DNA of 64,000 bases, taken from the NCBI GenBank assembly GCA_951799445.1, contig OX637290.1, positions 26,282,987 through 26,346,986 on the forward strand, in the 5' to 3' direction. The notes beneath the pieces are model-generated. The model ran no database searches. It saw only the letters and a list, made by a program, of their open reading frames with translations, and had not been told where the DNA came from. A program made the position numbers and the translations under genes. This DNA comes from Pseudisothecium myosuroides (lineage: Eukaryota; Streptophyta; Bryopsida; Hypnales; Lembophyllaceae). Shown piece by piece: positions 1-12,995 of this stretch. Position 1 is the stretch's first letter. Every line of letters begins with the position of its first letter.

Positions 1-375
1 TCATAAATTATCGAGTCACAACCATACTACTTCTAGTCACATTTTTAAGTAGACAAAAAACACCTGGATGTAGTTTATCCATTTCATGTACCTCCCTTCT
101 ATAAGTTCTTGAAGACATTCATAATCCACCCACTACGTGCCAAGATTCTTAGGAGTTAAGAACAAAAAAAATCTACATTTGGCCTCACGATTTTTTTGTT
201 ATATTGAAGATGATAAATGGAGACTTTTCTTAAATCAAAATAATTTTTTTTGGAATTTAGATATGCAATGTTCTTCTTTTAATCTACTAATATAAATATT
301 TTCCACATATAAACTAAAGTAGACGCACCTTATTATGTTCATAGACTCAATCCAATTCAAATTATATATATGCAT

Positions 376-479
376 TCATTTCAAACTAGCAAGGACCTAG
401 GAGTATGCATGATATCTTATCACTTTTGGGCTAAAGGATAAGAGATCATGAATGCTCCTAGATTCACATTTTGAAATGA
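376..479. repeat. 104-nt imperfect hairpin
   Basis: The outer arms TCATTTCAAA / TTTGAAATGA and the inner arms CTAGGAG...GATATCTTATC / GATAAGAGATC...CTCCTAG pair around a loop near 421-435. The inner 25-bp stem has about three mismatches. It may be a short foldback MITE or a miRNA-precursor-like fold; sequence alone cannot separate these. Confidence 0.55.
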
Positions 480-876
480 ACTAAAAAGTTTATTTGAACA
501 AAATTGCGTACATAAATGGAATAAGATGTATCTACATCATACAATGATCAATTACAATGGTCAATTTGAAACCATTGATACTTTAGCCTTAAAGGGTTAA
601 AAAGAGAATGCTCACTTTGAACGATTGTTGTTTCTTGAATTAAAGTGTTTTAAGGTAATTGCGCTTAAATTAGACCTTTTGCAAAAACGTCTCATCTAGA
701 GGCTAGCCTAGAATGTAAATCCTCCATACATGAAAGATTCTAGAGTTCATTTGGGACACATCTATTTTTAACACTTTGAAATTTTATGATTTATTGATAC
801 AAAGTCCAAAAAATGTACTCAAAGAGAATCTAAAATCATCTTTTGGCTACCAATAACATTGAACAAAAGCTTTTAT

Positions 877-1046
877 AGTTCAATAATATTCATTTGATTA
901 ATCCTTTTCTATTATGATGATAATAGCTATTGAATTAAATAATGAGTTTAGTAACTCATAACTATTTAAATGAATTTGGTAACTCATAATTATTATTGAA
1001 TATATAGTTCAATAATAGGAAAGGATTAATGAAATGAGTTAATCAA
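877..1046. repeat. small foldback repeat
   Basis: Arms of about 30 nt, containing GATTAATCCTTTTCTATTAT on the left and ATAATAGGAAAGGATTAAT on the right, flank an AT-rich centre. The centre itself holds repeated AACTCATAA blocks in both orientations. It looks like a degenerate MITE; no clear target duplication is visible. Confidence 0.45.
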
Positions 1047-2286
1047 ATTAGTCCTTAATACAACGAACATCTAATGGTAGATGATTGATGTTTTTAAGAG
1101 TTTACTTTGAGAGCTATGTCAATTGCTTAATGTGTCTCCAAGTATGTTGAAAAATCAAATTTTTTCTATTATTCAACAATTTTGTTAGCTTGGATAATTG
1201 AAGCTTCTTGTTTTTTATGCAAAATTTTGAAAGAGTTCATGTCTAAATGGGCTAAAATAAAACTTGCATAGATGAAGATTTTCAATGCAAGTCAAGCGAC
1301 AATCGATTTTGCCTCAAAAGTTTGAGATTTACATTCCCGTCTTGGCAAGGTTTCTTAGGGGTTTAGAGAGCTATATCTAAAAATTGTCTCAACAAGCATT
1401 TGAGCATGATTCCTATTATCAAATAACTTAAGTTTTTGTTGGTGTTTTGTTGGGAGTCAAAAAGAAAATCCATTTTTTTTCTTCACATACATTTTTTAGA
1501 TAATGAATGGACTATGAATATCAAAATGTTGAAAATAGGTGAGTCCAAAATCAAGCCTAAGCTTTTATAAAGAGAGTCTAGTATATTTTAGGCACTTTTT
1601 TTATTTTATAGAAATAGGTTTAATAAAGTGTCACAATTGAAGGCATTTATTTAAATAAGTTGACATAATATCATTCAATAGTGCTAGTAGGGCGTCACTG
1701 TGTTTTTAATATATAAAAAAATAATTTATTTAACACAAAGATAAACGCTTTGTAATGGTTTCTCTTTTTCAATTTAGGGCATCTTTACATTGGAGACCAA
1801 AAGTTATGGAAAACAATTTTTTGGCTAATAAGATATTTAAAATTAAGTCAAAAAGCTTGAGGAATTTAAGCTTGCACTCAAAATTCTAAAGTCAAGGTAG
1901 TAATTGATGCAAACAACACTTTCGTCCTATGTAGCAAAAAAATAAATATAATTTTGAGTCTTTTAGAATTAGAGTCAAGTCCATCTAGAGAACTGTTCTT
2001 GACTAACATTTTAGGGGATCCTTGGGCCAAAAGGCTTGTTGTCAATCATTTAAAAAAATTCATGTTACGGGCTTTCTAACTTGAAAAATATATTAAAACT
2101 ACAGGTTAGAAACTTTTGTGCCCTTCTCTTAAATTATGATACTTCCAAAGGCCAAACCTTCATAGACAAGACTTTGAAAGTGGCCATGGTTTCTCAACTC
2201 TAAAGTGAAGTGCCCTTAAATTTCTAAATTAAATTAAATCAGACCTTTAGACTTTGTACAAACCAAAATAGGTTAGACTTTTTTAG

Positions 2287-3235
2287 GCACCTAAAGTAAA
2301 GTGTCAAAAATTTTCTTCTCTCAATTTTATTTTGATATTGGTGAAAAAATTAGAATTCTAGAGAATTTAATTTTTAGGAAGATTAAAACGATTGGAAACA
2401 AGGCTATGCAAGTTTTTAGTTATAGGCCCAAACTCGGGTGAGGAAGTTGATCATCATTTTGCAAAAGCCATGCAAAGTCACATTATCAATAGCCCAACCT
2501 ATCTTCAAAAAAAGCCTTTCGCTCGACCTTGCAATCTTTGTTCTCACACATATTTTTGCCCAAGTTTTTGTGATGTGACCCTAGTAGTAGTCATTAATGC
2601 TATCCAATACTCACAAATTCTACAAAATGAATAAAAATTTATTTATAATCTTTTTTTATATTATTATTAATTTTTTTTTAATTTTGCAATTATTTGCCAA
2701 TTTTTGACTCATGAAACTTTAGGTATTAAGTTGCAAAAGGCATGGATTATTGACTTATAAGCACTAGTAGAGACCTAACTCCTAAAGTTCTTTACAAACT
2801 CAAATGGATTTTTAAAAATTTGGGCATCTAAAGTGAAGTATTAGATTTTTTTTCTATGATAGGAAAATAAACAATTTTCCAAGGAATCTAAGTTTTAGGA
2901 AGGTTCTATGGTTTAGATAAAGGTTATACAATTTTTACATTTTACGCCCTAATCCAATATTGTTTTACTTTAAAATTTGCATATTTCATATTGTAGCTTG
3001 AGGCTCTAATCAAATCTGAAGTGTCAAACAAAATATGAATTATGGGGCTCAAAGCCTAAACAAGCGATATTGTTCAAAGCTCGGGCAATCTTGAAAAGAA
3101 CATTTTATACCACTTTGCATATTTTGTTCACACGTACATTCCCCTCAAAACCCCAAAATTTTATATGTGACCCTAATACTAGTCAAGAATAAAATCCTAC
3201 ATTTACAAATTCCAAAAAAATAAAAATTTCATTCA
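2287..3235. repeat. diverged tandem duplication of about 0.4 kb units
   Basis: The block near 2287-2660 and the block near 2824-3235 share ordered landmarks: CACCTAAAGTAAAGTGT / CATCTAAAGTGAAGTAT, then TTTTTAGGAAG / TTTTAGGAAGG, then a shared TGTGACCCTA and AATAAAAATTT tail. Many substitutions and small gaps indicate an old duplication. Confidence 0.45.
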
Positions 3236-3590
3236 TAGTTTGTTTTTAAAAAGTATTGATTTATAGTAGTTTTGGGAGTATAATTTGTCAATTTCTAACA
3301 CATCTATATTTAGAGATTGACGTCCCCAAGTGGCGAACCACATGCCTGCAAACTGGATCTTTAAAATATCATAGACAACAATTGCAATGACGTGAGTGTT
3401 TCAATTTGTGCCCCCAAAATTTAAAAACATTACCAACTACGAATGTCATAAGCTGGGATTTACTAAGGTAGGAGGCTTTAAAATCGCACGGGCATTAAAA
3501 ACCACCTCTATAAATGGTTGTGAAATAGACTCATGGTGGTTCTGAAATTGACCTCTACAGTCATTGAATGAATCAAGGAAAGAAGCATTA

Positions 3591-4530
3591 TTAACCCCTA
3601 AAGGTCCAAACACCCTTTTTTGACAACATAGCGATTTTGGGCAGCTCATTACGAGTGGATTTTTTATTTTTTTCCTTTGAAATTTTCACACAAGATGTGC
3701 CCGAGGAGTAGCTTTAAGGCCCAACAATTTTCATAACTTTTGACTACATGGTTAAAAAGTTATTGTATGATATGTAATTTTTGGTGTACGGCAGGCAGCT
3801 CGGGCAGCTCAAAAAAATTCTTTAAAAATCATTTTTTTTAAAAATAAAAATTTGAAATTGGTTCTTTAGATTTATATGTACGTGGAAAGCTTTAAATCAT
3901 TCCATTTGGATTAATAAGTCAAAAGTTATGAGGATTTTTAGTTTGAGGGTAGTTATGGAATCTCTACTCTAAAATAAACTTTGGAGTCCTTTATTTAACT
4001 CAATTTCCAATATTTTGAAAAAAAATAAAAACATTGGATGTAGATTATTTATTACAACATTACAGCCGTTGGGATTGGCATTTTTCAATTCCATAAATAA
4101 ATTCTTAACAATTTAGTGTTTTGAATCATTCTCTACTTCTTTCTACTTACTATTTTTTTCCTATATGTTGTGCAATTCCAAATGATCTGAAATTTTTCAA
4201 GCATGTAGCCAACTTGCCTAGAAGAATGAATCCAAAGAGTAAACACCATTTTGGGCATTATTTCATACAAATGTGACCTTGTGAAGTGCAGCTGCCCGGA
4301 TTTTCGCAGGGACAAAAAAAGGGTTTTTGTCAATTCAAACGCTAATATCTTCCAATCCGCACGGTGGAAAATTCTGAAATTTTTTCCACATCTTTTCAAA
4401 CTAGTGTTCTATGAGATCTTACGGTTACATGTGTCAAATTTTTTTTTTCCTAAAGTTTGATACTTGTATTAGAAATGGCAGTTTTGGAGCGGTTTTGGTG
4501 AAAACATAGTCTCTGACCTTTAGGGGTTAA
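3591..4530 (+). mobile_element. TTAA-bounded non-autonomous element A1
   Basis: The 940-bp element starts TTAACCCCTAAAGGTCC and ends GACCTTTAGGGGTTAA, giving near-perfect terminal inverted repeats with TTAA on both sides. It has no transposase; short open frames inside it are chance frames. It is a divergent subtype related to A2 (6287-7305, reverse orientation) and to the decayed A8 near 61.2 kb. TTAA targets with CCC-starting ends are known for piggyBac-type elements; assignment to that superfamily is inference. Confidence 0.85.
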
Positions 4531-6286
4531 TTGCAAGAGCCAATCATTCTCTTTGCTTTCCCCAACTTTCTTTAGAATTGCAAGTGAACGGTTTATGGAA
4601 GACCTAGGGTCATAAATAGAGACCTACGATCCAACTTGTTTGAAAATTCATAAGTAATTCAAAAATGCTCAAAAATATACGAAACCACTTGTGTTAAATT
4701 CCTCATTTATTTTTCTTTGTTTGAAAAATGATCTAAAAATATTTCCATCCAAGAAAATACATGAAAAAGGCAGACCAACCCTTGGATGTGCAATTTCTGA
4801 GCCTCCTACCTTAGCTAGTGGTCCTTCTCAAATTCCAAAGATTTTACAAGATGTGGTCAAGGTGGCTATGCAATGATATGGTGTCAGGTGGAAGCACCCA
4901 TTCCCATTTGTTTAAGCAATTCAACATAGTTGGAGGCACATTTGGGTAGAAAATTATTTTTGCAATATTGGCAATTGAAAACAATGAATTTTAAAAAATA
5001 AATATTATTTTTGGATAAGACATCTATTTTTTGTGAATTTTCAAAGTAGAGTTTTGTAGGACACCTCAAACCGCACTCTAGTGAAGCTCTTTAGATTTTG
5101 ATACGGAAATCTAAAAAAATCAGCATTTACCAACTACAATGAAGCATGGGCACAGATTCAAGGTACTTTTGGAGAGATTTTAAAGAAACTCTACAATAAT
5201 TTAGTAGATATAGGAACGGAAATGGATGCTTCCACCTTCATAAGGTAGGAACATCCATAACCGTTCGTTTAAGCCATGGAGAGCAGATCATGAAGCTGAT
5301 GTGGAAAACAAATAGATAGAAGGCAAAGCAAATGGGAGAGTGTAAGATTAAAAAAACAACTCTTAAATTCAAAAAATGCCTTCAGAAATCTTGGTCAAAG
5401 TGCAAAAAGAAAAAACACCCTAAGCTAATGTTCAATTGCCCCATTTCCAAACACAAATCATAGAAAATCCAACAACCACAAAATTACTTGATGGATGGAT
5501 TGGGGGGCAGTCAAAGGGAACAGGTTCAAGTACATGGAGGTCTTGAGGATAAATGGGTACTCCTACCTTACTTGCATTGGATCAAGTTTCTTTCATGTGA
5601 GTCAAAATAAAATGACCAAGGTGTCATTTTATTTAAGAATTATTTAATGATGATACTAGCAAAATTTTAATTGGGTGAAAATTAGAGTGAAATATGCATT
5701 GGTATCAGTGATTTGTCAAGACTACTATAATTGTTTTTTTTAAGCTAGTTTTTTAAGTGGTTTAGTTTCTTTGTCCATAGTCAAAATTTGAGTTTTTTTT
5801 AACCAATTTAGAGTACTTTAGGATGCACTTTGAATGATAGAAATTTGAAGCTTTTATTGATTACAAAACAATGAAAAGTTCGAGTTATATTTGGTAGGGC
5901 AAATTTTGGTTGGTGGACTTGGAAAATTGTTATTAGCTGGTGGACTTGGAAAAAAACCTAGTTGTAGTTTGAAAACACTAGAAAGTACCAGTGAAAAAAT
6001 CTATAAAATTTCTATTTAGAGTAAACAATACAAAAATTGATATCTAAAAAATTAGTTCAATGTGGGCAATAATGACAATTGGATGGTAAAATTTCACAAA
6101 TATTCCTAAAATGCAACCCATGAACAAGAATGCCAACTGTACAATGACGGGGCAACCAACCCCCCCCAATGCAACTGGCATTGGTCTCTCTTTATTACCT
6201 GATCAGCCATTTTCCATCAATTGCCTAGCAATTTAGGAAACTATGAAGACCCGCAAGTTGGCCCACTATAGCAAAAGTCATAAATG
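4531..6286. other. intergenic DNA, no gene seen
   Basis: The stretch between elements A1 and A2 is AT-rich with only short chance open frames. A small direct repeat of GGTGGACTTGGAAAA lies near 5913-5952. I see no domain, RNA gene or clear transposon terminus. Confidence 0.5.
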
Positions 6287-7305
6287 TTAACTCCTAAAGG
6301 TTAGAGACTATGTTTTTACCAAAATTGCTCCAAAATCGCCATTTCTATTACAAGTACCAAATTTTAGAAATAAATACTTTTGGAAAAATGTAACCATAGA
6401 ATCTTGTAGTACACTAGTTTGAGAAGTTGTGGAAATTTTTTCATATATGGAATTGAAAATTGCCAACCCCAACGGTTCTAATGTTGTAATAAACAATCTA
6501 CACCCAATGTTTTTATTTTTTTTCAAAAATATTGAAATTGAGTTAATTAAAGGACTTCAAAGTTTATTTTAGAGTAGAGATTCCATAACTACCTTCAAAC
6601 TAAAAGTCCTCATAACTTTCATCTCATTAATCCAAATGGAATGGTTCAAACCTTTTTACGTACATATAAATCTACAGAACCAATTTCAATTTTTTCAATT
6701 TTATTTTAGTGATTTTTAAATAAGTATTTTGAGCTGCCTGAGCTGCCCACATCACAAAGTTTAGACCCTACGATTTGGCAACAATTATCGTGCGGTTATT
6801 GTTGTTTCATGGGTTCGTACCATCATCGCATTGACTCAGTGTATTTTTACGCACTGAATCAGTGCGAAAACAATGAATATCAATAGCGTACGGTTTATAT
6901 ACTTTAACTATATGATTGCTGTGCAGTTTTGACACAACAATTGTATAGTTAAAGTACATAAACTGTACGCTATTGATATTCATTGTTTTCGCACTGATTC
7001 AGTGCGTAAAAATACACTGAGTCAGTGCGATTATGGTACAAACCCATGAAACAACGATAACCGCACGATAATTGTTGCCAAATCATAGGGTCTAAACTTT
7101 GTGATGCACCGCCCAATGAAAATGACATATTATGCAATAACTTTTTAACCATGTAGTTAAAAGTTATGAAATTTGCTAGGCCTTAAAGCTACTCCTTGGA
7201 CACATCTTGTGTGAAAATTTCAAAGGAAAAAAAAATTCCATTCGTAGTGAGCTGCCCAAAATCGCTATGTTGTCAAATAACATTGTTTGGTCTTTTAGAG
7301 GTTAA
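6287..7305 (-). mobile_element. TTAA-bounded element A2, carrying a foldback insertion
   Basis: The ends are TTAACTCCTAAAGGTT on the left and TCTTTTAGAGGTTAA on the right. The body matches A1 on the opposite strand, including the GAGCTGCC block and the CATAACTTTT-type motifs. It is interrupted by a 357-bp palindrome at 6750-7106 and lacks part of the A1 interior, so without the insertion it would be about 660 bp. Confidence 0.8.
6750..7106. mobile_element. 357-bp foldback element inserted in A2
   Basis: The terminal CATCACAAAG / CTTTGTGATG is the outer end of a near-complete inverted repeat with arms of about 165 nt around a loop of about 25 nt near 6912-6940. The arms also contain smaller palindromes such as GCACTGAATCAGTGC. 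Element A1 lacks this block at the matching position, showing that it is an insertion. A CA dinucleotide flanks both sides, but a longer target duplication is not clear. Confidence 0.8.
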
Positions 7306-7420
7306 ACCTTTCAAGGCTTTGTTATGTGTGCCGATTGATTAGAACTCTCCTTTTTGCATAAAAGTTTTTTTAAAAATGTAGAATCTTTTTCTTTCCTTTT
7401 TATAATGTGGAAAAGTCCAT

Positions 7421-7650
7421 TTAACTCTTAAAGGACAAAGAGATGACCCTCAAAATCATCCTTTTGCATTACCATGTGAATCATTGACTTTAAAAATTGC
7501 AAAAGCGCTCATTGAAAGTCAAGCTACTGTAGATGATCTTCCCTTTTCACAACAAATTTCGAGGATGAAAAGTTGCATTTTAGTCCTACACAGTTTGATT
7601 CTCTGTCATCCATCGGCCACAGAATGGTTGCGTCAACATTTAAGGGTTAA
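7421..7650. mobile_element. short TTAA-bounded element F
   Basis: The 230-bp segment starts TTAACTCTTAAAGGACAAAG and ends CATTTAAGGGTTAA. Its ends resemble those of the A/B elements but its interior is unrelated. An open frame of 69 codons crosses it and has no recognisable domain. Moderate confidence because the right repeat matches the left only partly. Confidence 0.5.
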
Positions 7651-7786
7651 GATTTGGATTGCATTGGAGCAATTTTTTTCAAAAGTGGCCTGAATGGAAT
7701 AAGGTCCACCTACCTCCACTTCAAAATCTGGAAACTGTGCACGTTGCATTGGCGCTTTTCCGAAGTCCATTTCGGATGTTGTAATA

Positions 7787-9174
7787 TTAACCCTGAAGCA
7801 ATCCGACGTCCAATTTCTGGACGATCAACATATTGATGTTTTTATTTCTTTTTCATACAACTTGGATGAAAGTCATCCAAATTTGTGGAGATACTTTATC
7901 AAGTTGTTGTCCTATCTAATGGTTGGATTTGGTGTTACTAGAGTACATATTTTTCTAAAATTACAAATGTGCAAGTATGTCAAGTGGTTGACCAAGCTAA
8001 AATTGCATTGACTCTAGTTCAAAACCGGATTTGCAAAAATGAGGTCCTAAATTTCAAAAAATCACCATATGAAGAGAACCTCATTTCAAATCCATTCCAA
8101 CAAATTTTACTCAAAAAATGACAATATTTTGCTTGTAATTGAATTTATAAGGAATTTTGAAATTTCTCTTTCAAAATTTACAGAAAAATATTGGTGATAG
8201 CATTGGTGAAACTACAATTCATAATCTACCACTTTTATTTGTATATCAACTCCAAAATATTCTTTCAAATAACACTTTAGGGCCACTTCACATTATGCCC
8301 AAAGGTCGAGAGTCCGTTGATTTCCACCAATCAAATTTAAAAAACCAAGAGTTTGGACTCTCGCCCCTTCACACTATGCCCGAAGGTCCAAAGTCCGTTG
8401 CCCTCAAAACTGCCTACATGGCAGAGAAATGTCTACATGGCGACGGACTCTCGATTAGAGTTTAGGTCTCCATTTTTGGCCGACCTAAACTCTAATGGAG
8501 AGTCCATCGAATTTTGAAGGGGGGAAAAAAAAAAAATTGGCAAGATCTCAGCCAATAGATTAGAAGGACTGTTTTCTGCAAGGTAGAAAGTAGGATGCGC
8601 TTGCTTCTTCTTCTCTCTCATGCGTCTTGGTAGGAGCCGCTCTTTTTTTTGCAGCTCTTTGTTGTGTATTGGCAGTAGGTAGGTAGTAGTACACCCCTTT
8701 TGTTATTTGTTATTTGTTATTTGTCGCCGTTGGGGTTTGAAACCTAGTCTCCACCATTACAATGGAGAGTCTTCACATTCAATGAACCTAATTCCCTTAA
8801 ATAATCAATGCTACCCTTTTATTCCATTTATATCCTACATATTCCTTGTTTGATGAAAAGAGCATGTGCTGTGATTTTTTTTCCAAGGCCATTTTGGACT
8901 CCTTTCTCATTTTTTTTTATCTTGAAAAAATTGACATATGGGTGAGGTTTGGACTTTGAGCTTGGCCTTTGGAGGCTTCACACTATGGCCGGCCAAGAGC
9001 TCCAATTCCTAAATTTTGGGGCCTATTTATTGCCAATTTCTTTAGACTCTCACCAAAGTTTGGATTCTCACTTCCACGGACTCTCACTTGATCCGGCATA
9101 GTGTGAAGCGGCCCTTATAATGATTTTTCTCAAATTGGCATTTCCGGAGATGAGTCTGGACGTTTAGGGGTTAA
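7787..9174. mobile_element. TTAA-bounded element G, interrupted by H
   Basis: The left end is TTAACCCTGAAG, followed by CGACGTCCAATTTCTGG. The right end is GTCTGGACGTTTAGGGGTTAA, so both sides have TTAACCC and a nearby GTCC/CCGG-rich block. The interior from 8280 to 9114 is another transposon with its own ends and target duplication. Without it G would be about 550 bp. Confidence 0.5.
8280..9114. mobile_element. Harbinger-like MITE H, TTA target duplication
   Basis: The terminal inverted repeats are GGGCCACTTCACATTATGCC and GGCATAGTGTGAAGCGGCCC, flanked by TTA on both sides (8277-8279 and 9115-9117). Three-base TWA duplications are typical of PIF/Harbinger elements. The terminal motif CTTCACACTATG recurs inside near 8366 and 8983. 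A strong hairpin with arms at about 8445-8468 and 8482-8506 lies in the left half. No transposase frame is present. Confidence 0.75.
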
Positions 9175-10249
9175 AGCCACTGCTGCACAGAATGTCCACA
9201 CATGTGATGACAGAATTTATTTATTTTTAACATGGTCCACAACTGTAATGGAAAAGGCTACAGTGCTTCGGGAGCAGAATACTCGGAAGTACGGCCATTT
9301 GAGCAATAGGCTGGTAATCTAAGCTTCATGACCGCCGCGGAGGCGCGGACATTGTGAGCGGCGGAATCAGAAATCCGAATCCCGAAATCGGAATCCCGAA
9401 GCCATCTAGGGCCATAAGTTAACAATCTGAAAAAGCCATCTCGGGTCATTTTTTTAATTCATTTTGAAAAGAAGAAAATGAATGACAGGCTGTGACTGTG
9501 CAGGGGAAGCGGAGAATCAAGCTAAGCTTCCAACTTGTCAGTAAAATAACTTACAAGGTCCGCAGTCCGCAGTCCAAAGTTGGTGGACGGACCTCAATAA
9601 AAATATCCCTCTGACACGCCAGTCTCGTAAAGGACAGTACCGGAGTCCGGACCACGACGATTGGAATGGAAGGAATTTAAAGATTTTTGATTGAAATAAT
9701 TATTGTGAAGAAGATCAGCCATTGCCGTATTCTTGTCTCTTGTTGTTTTCTCCTGAATAAATGCAGTTCTCACTCTGACTTCAAAGACGCTGACTTTGCA
9801 GAAGGAGTTGTTACACGTGGCGTCTGTTGACAGCATCTGAAAAATTACTGCTCTTTGTTTCTTTGGCAATGTCTAAAAAATATATTTTTTTATATTTTTT
9901 TGTTTGACAAATTATGTCTAGAAGATTGTAAGCGTGATCTTGTTACATAAATTGATGAATTTTGGGACTTATGTTAATGATGTAAGTGTATCATTCAACT
10001 TGTGCAAGTTTATAAAATGATCTTTTAATCTATTGAATCCCTATGAGAAATATTAGTATTTGAATGATATTTTTTTTGGTGAAGTTGATGGATTGTTGTT
10101 ATTGATCTTCACAGTTGTGAAATTCTAACTTGTCTTTCATGTTTGCTAGTTGATACTGAGATTACTGCAGTATGATAAACAAACTTTGCAGTACAATGCA
10201 AAGTACCAATAGCTTCTTACTTTGACCTTGAATTCAATTTTTTTGCATA

Positions 10250-10620
10250 ATCTTGAGAGCTTACTAGCTTGGAGTTGATAAGTATGATTGATTTGAATGT
10301 GTTTGTGAGTGCTTGCATTTGAAAAACAACTACTCTTTACAAACAATCTGAATGGAATTTGATACTGTTTGTATGGAAAAAGGAACTACACTATATTGTC
10401 TGTCTATATTGTCTGTATGTAGATGATCTTTTGATACAACTCCACCTTTCTTATTCTTGTGCGTCTTGAAATCGCTTCTGTATCAAATGATTGCATTAAA
10501 CAACTTACTATCTTCATGATCAAGTTCAATGTTCTTTGTGTGTCTGAAAATCAACTACTCTTTATTTCAATGACTGCAATAACCAAGAAACAGTTTTGAT
10601 GAAACAGTAATGTGTGCTTC
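10250..10620 (+). pseudogene. degenerate Ty1/copia reverse-transcriptase fragment
   Basis: In one plus-strand frame near 10380-10445 the translation contains LYVDDLLIQ, matching the catalytic YVDD box of Ty1/copia reverse transcriptases. Upstream, after a stop, TTLYKQSE resembles the conserved TLYVK-type stretch that precedes that box in copia elements, and downstream the frame reads IKQLTIFMIKF, similar to the stretch after the box. Stops and apparent frameshifts interrupt it, and no LTRs, integrase or gag are visible. The YVDD box is the main evidence. Confidence 0.45.
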
Positions 10621-11634
10621 CGACACAAGTCTGCAACTGCAACTAAGTTTCTTACTGCAAACTTTCAATTTTCAAAGTTGTTGAAGGCAACAAGGTTGAT
10701 AACATTCTTGTAGGTGAAGAATACTACTTGTAATTACACCGATGAAAATATCAAGTCGAAACCATCGACCGAGATCGAGCTAGACTGCAAACCGCAATTT
10801 CACTATTTCAAGTTCTGTAACTTAATTGCGGGAATCTGTGCTCAGATTTTGCATCGATTTGAAACTTGTTCACTCTTTCGTAGTCCAGGAGCAACTTCCG
10901 GAAGCTTGCCAAAGTGAATTTCATGTTTTCAGTTTGTCGGTGCACGAGCTCGGTAGCAAATTGCATCGATGTCGATCAGATCCTAGCTCACTTAGCCTCA
11001 CCGTCAAACGAGTACAGAAGGTCATTGTATACGGCCTGCACGCCCAGTTTAATTGAATTCATGCTGCTCTGAAACATCAAGTTCTAAAATTGGTGCAAGT
11101 GGATCATCATTCGGTCGATAGGCCAGCGCAATATTTGGCCTTGCTTACATGATGGCGAAAGCTAGATCGGAACAACTCTCCTGTCGATCTGGATCCCATA
11201 TGCGACGTGATGATATCGATAGCCGACTCACAAATACAATTAAAGGGCTCATGAAAAGTCACACAACTTACTCGTTTGTATATATATGAGATGTCGTTTC
11301 TGAACTTATTAGAGCTTTCGATCATTGTACAGGATGGTAACGAGAAGCAAGGACTTTTCATTTGAGAGCCTTGCTTTCGATGTTATGGAACCTGGTTTAA
11401 TTTGGAGCCTTTGCTTTCAATGTTCAAGTACCATCGATTTAGCTACGAAGATGGATGTAGCTTGCTTTAACTAAAGATGTTCATTTGCCTGTTCGGACTT
11501 CGGAGATTTGCTTTGTTAATCATCATAAATAAACTTGGCAGGTTTAGGGTTGCCAAATAAAAGATTCGCAAGCGATTTCTCCCTGGATGTACGTCTGGAA
11601 CGAATAAAGAATTTAGTGCCAACTTAACATACAT

Positions 11635-11768
11635 TGCCGGTATTCCACGGCTTTGGCACTTTCAGGATGAGCGGCCTAATCTATATCAGCCCTGTCCTAG
11701 CATTGCGAGATTTGCGTCACAATTTTTGGTGCCAGAATAGCGCCAATGACATTGACGATATTTAGTAC
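11635..11768. repeat. copy 1 of a diverged 130-bp repeat
   Basis: This block aligns with 15700-15832 in the same orientation. Shared landmarks in order are GGYATTCCA, TTGGCAC/TTGGGCAC, then CAGAATAGCGCCAAT against TGGAATCACGCCAAT, then GATATTTA/CAATATTTA. The element it belongs to is not resolved. Confidence 0.4.
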
Positions 11769-12995
11769 AATTGTACTATACTTTGCCATTTTACGTATCG
11801 ATGTAACAATTTAATGAAAATTCCCTTCAACTGTTAAACGAAATTTTTATCAAAGTTTAACGCTTCTCGGTCTAGCTAGCTAGATCCACTTGACAGTGTT
11901 AAACCTTCATGAGTCTATTATGATTGACCTTCATGCTTAGAGATTTTTATATAGCTTGTGACTCGACTGCAAGATTATGTAGTGGAGCAGTTGCTCTGTC
12001 TTTACACCACGACCTCTGTAATTAGTTAGTTTGCCGGGGTCCCATATTGATTCTAGCTGCCGGCCGTAGTTTGATGGAATGTGTGACAGGTGAGCTCCAG
12101 ACAATGATAGTTTGACAAAGTGCGCAGATATTTCAGATTTCAGATAGTCAATTTAGAGATGGCAAGGCCGTACCGGTATTAAGTTAAAGAGGTCTGAGTG
12201 TTGAATGTGAGTCCCATGCTTTGGTATAAACACTGTGTTGCAAGTTGAGACTGTAAAGTGAATGTTGATGGCTCTTGATTTGTACTGAAGCGGAAGCTCG
12301 TGGTGCCTGTTTTCAACATGACAAAGGGTGCCCCTGCATCAGTTTCAAGAAAAATAAAATAAAACGACAACATTGCAGATCATTTAGACAGTTTTAGGAA
12401 TGGATGACAGTACGCACCGTCATTGGATTTTTTGAAAAAAACAGAACAGATGATGAGAAGCCATCCACTATTAGGCACAAAAAGTGGTGCCTTAATTTGA
12501 GGCAGGGCTTGCTCTCAGGTAAACGTATAAAATTAATTGCAAAGTGCCATGACCCTCTGTCACGATTTCATCCATTTGATAAATCATTCATCTGGAGAAT
12601 GCAGGAGAAGCTATCAATATTGAGATCAAACTGACTGCAGGCTGTCTCTCGAAGCTGAACTCATGTTCCTCCTTAGTTTTGAAACGGGTTTTGTTGTCAA
12701 TGTTTGTAGCGAGACGGTCAATTTAATTTGTTAAATTGGCAAGATACTGGAGCCAAAAATTGTGACACGCATAAGTATCTCGGACAAGTATGGATTTGTG
12801 TTTGAAGATGTACATTTTGGAAGGTGCCAAGTTTTGGAATACCCCAAATTTAACAAAATTGACTTTTAGGGTAGAAATCTATTTTCATGGCCTTTGAGTG
12901 TTTCTTAGAATGAATCAAATGGTTGTTCTGCTAGATAAGCGACATAATGTTGAGCAAGTGTAAGATAGACAATAGGCCCTTGTCCATCACACAAT

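Larger units (their letters stand above)
1..3590. other. AT-rich intergenic DNA, no gene seen
   Basis: No frame shows a recognisable domain. An 80-codon open frame at 2392-2634 lies inside a diverged tandem duplication and has no family features, so it is not called as a gene. The stretch holds two hairpin-forming repeats and one diverged tandem duplication, listed separately; otherwise I see only AT-rich unique-looking sequence. Confidence 0.6.
9175..12990. other. mixed intergenic DNA with old retroelement relics
   Basis: Base composition is less AT-rich here than in the first 9 kb. Apart from a weak copia reverse-transcriptase relic and one diverged repeat block listed separately, I see no gene. 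Open frames of 60-90 codons at 9594-9869 (minus) and 10714-11056 (plus) have no recognisable domain or splice structure. Confidence 0.45.
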
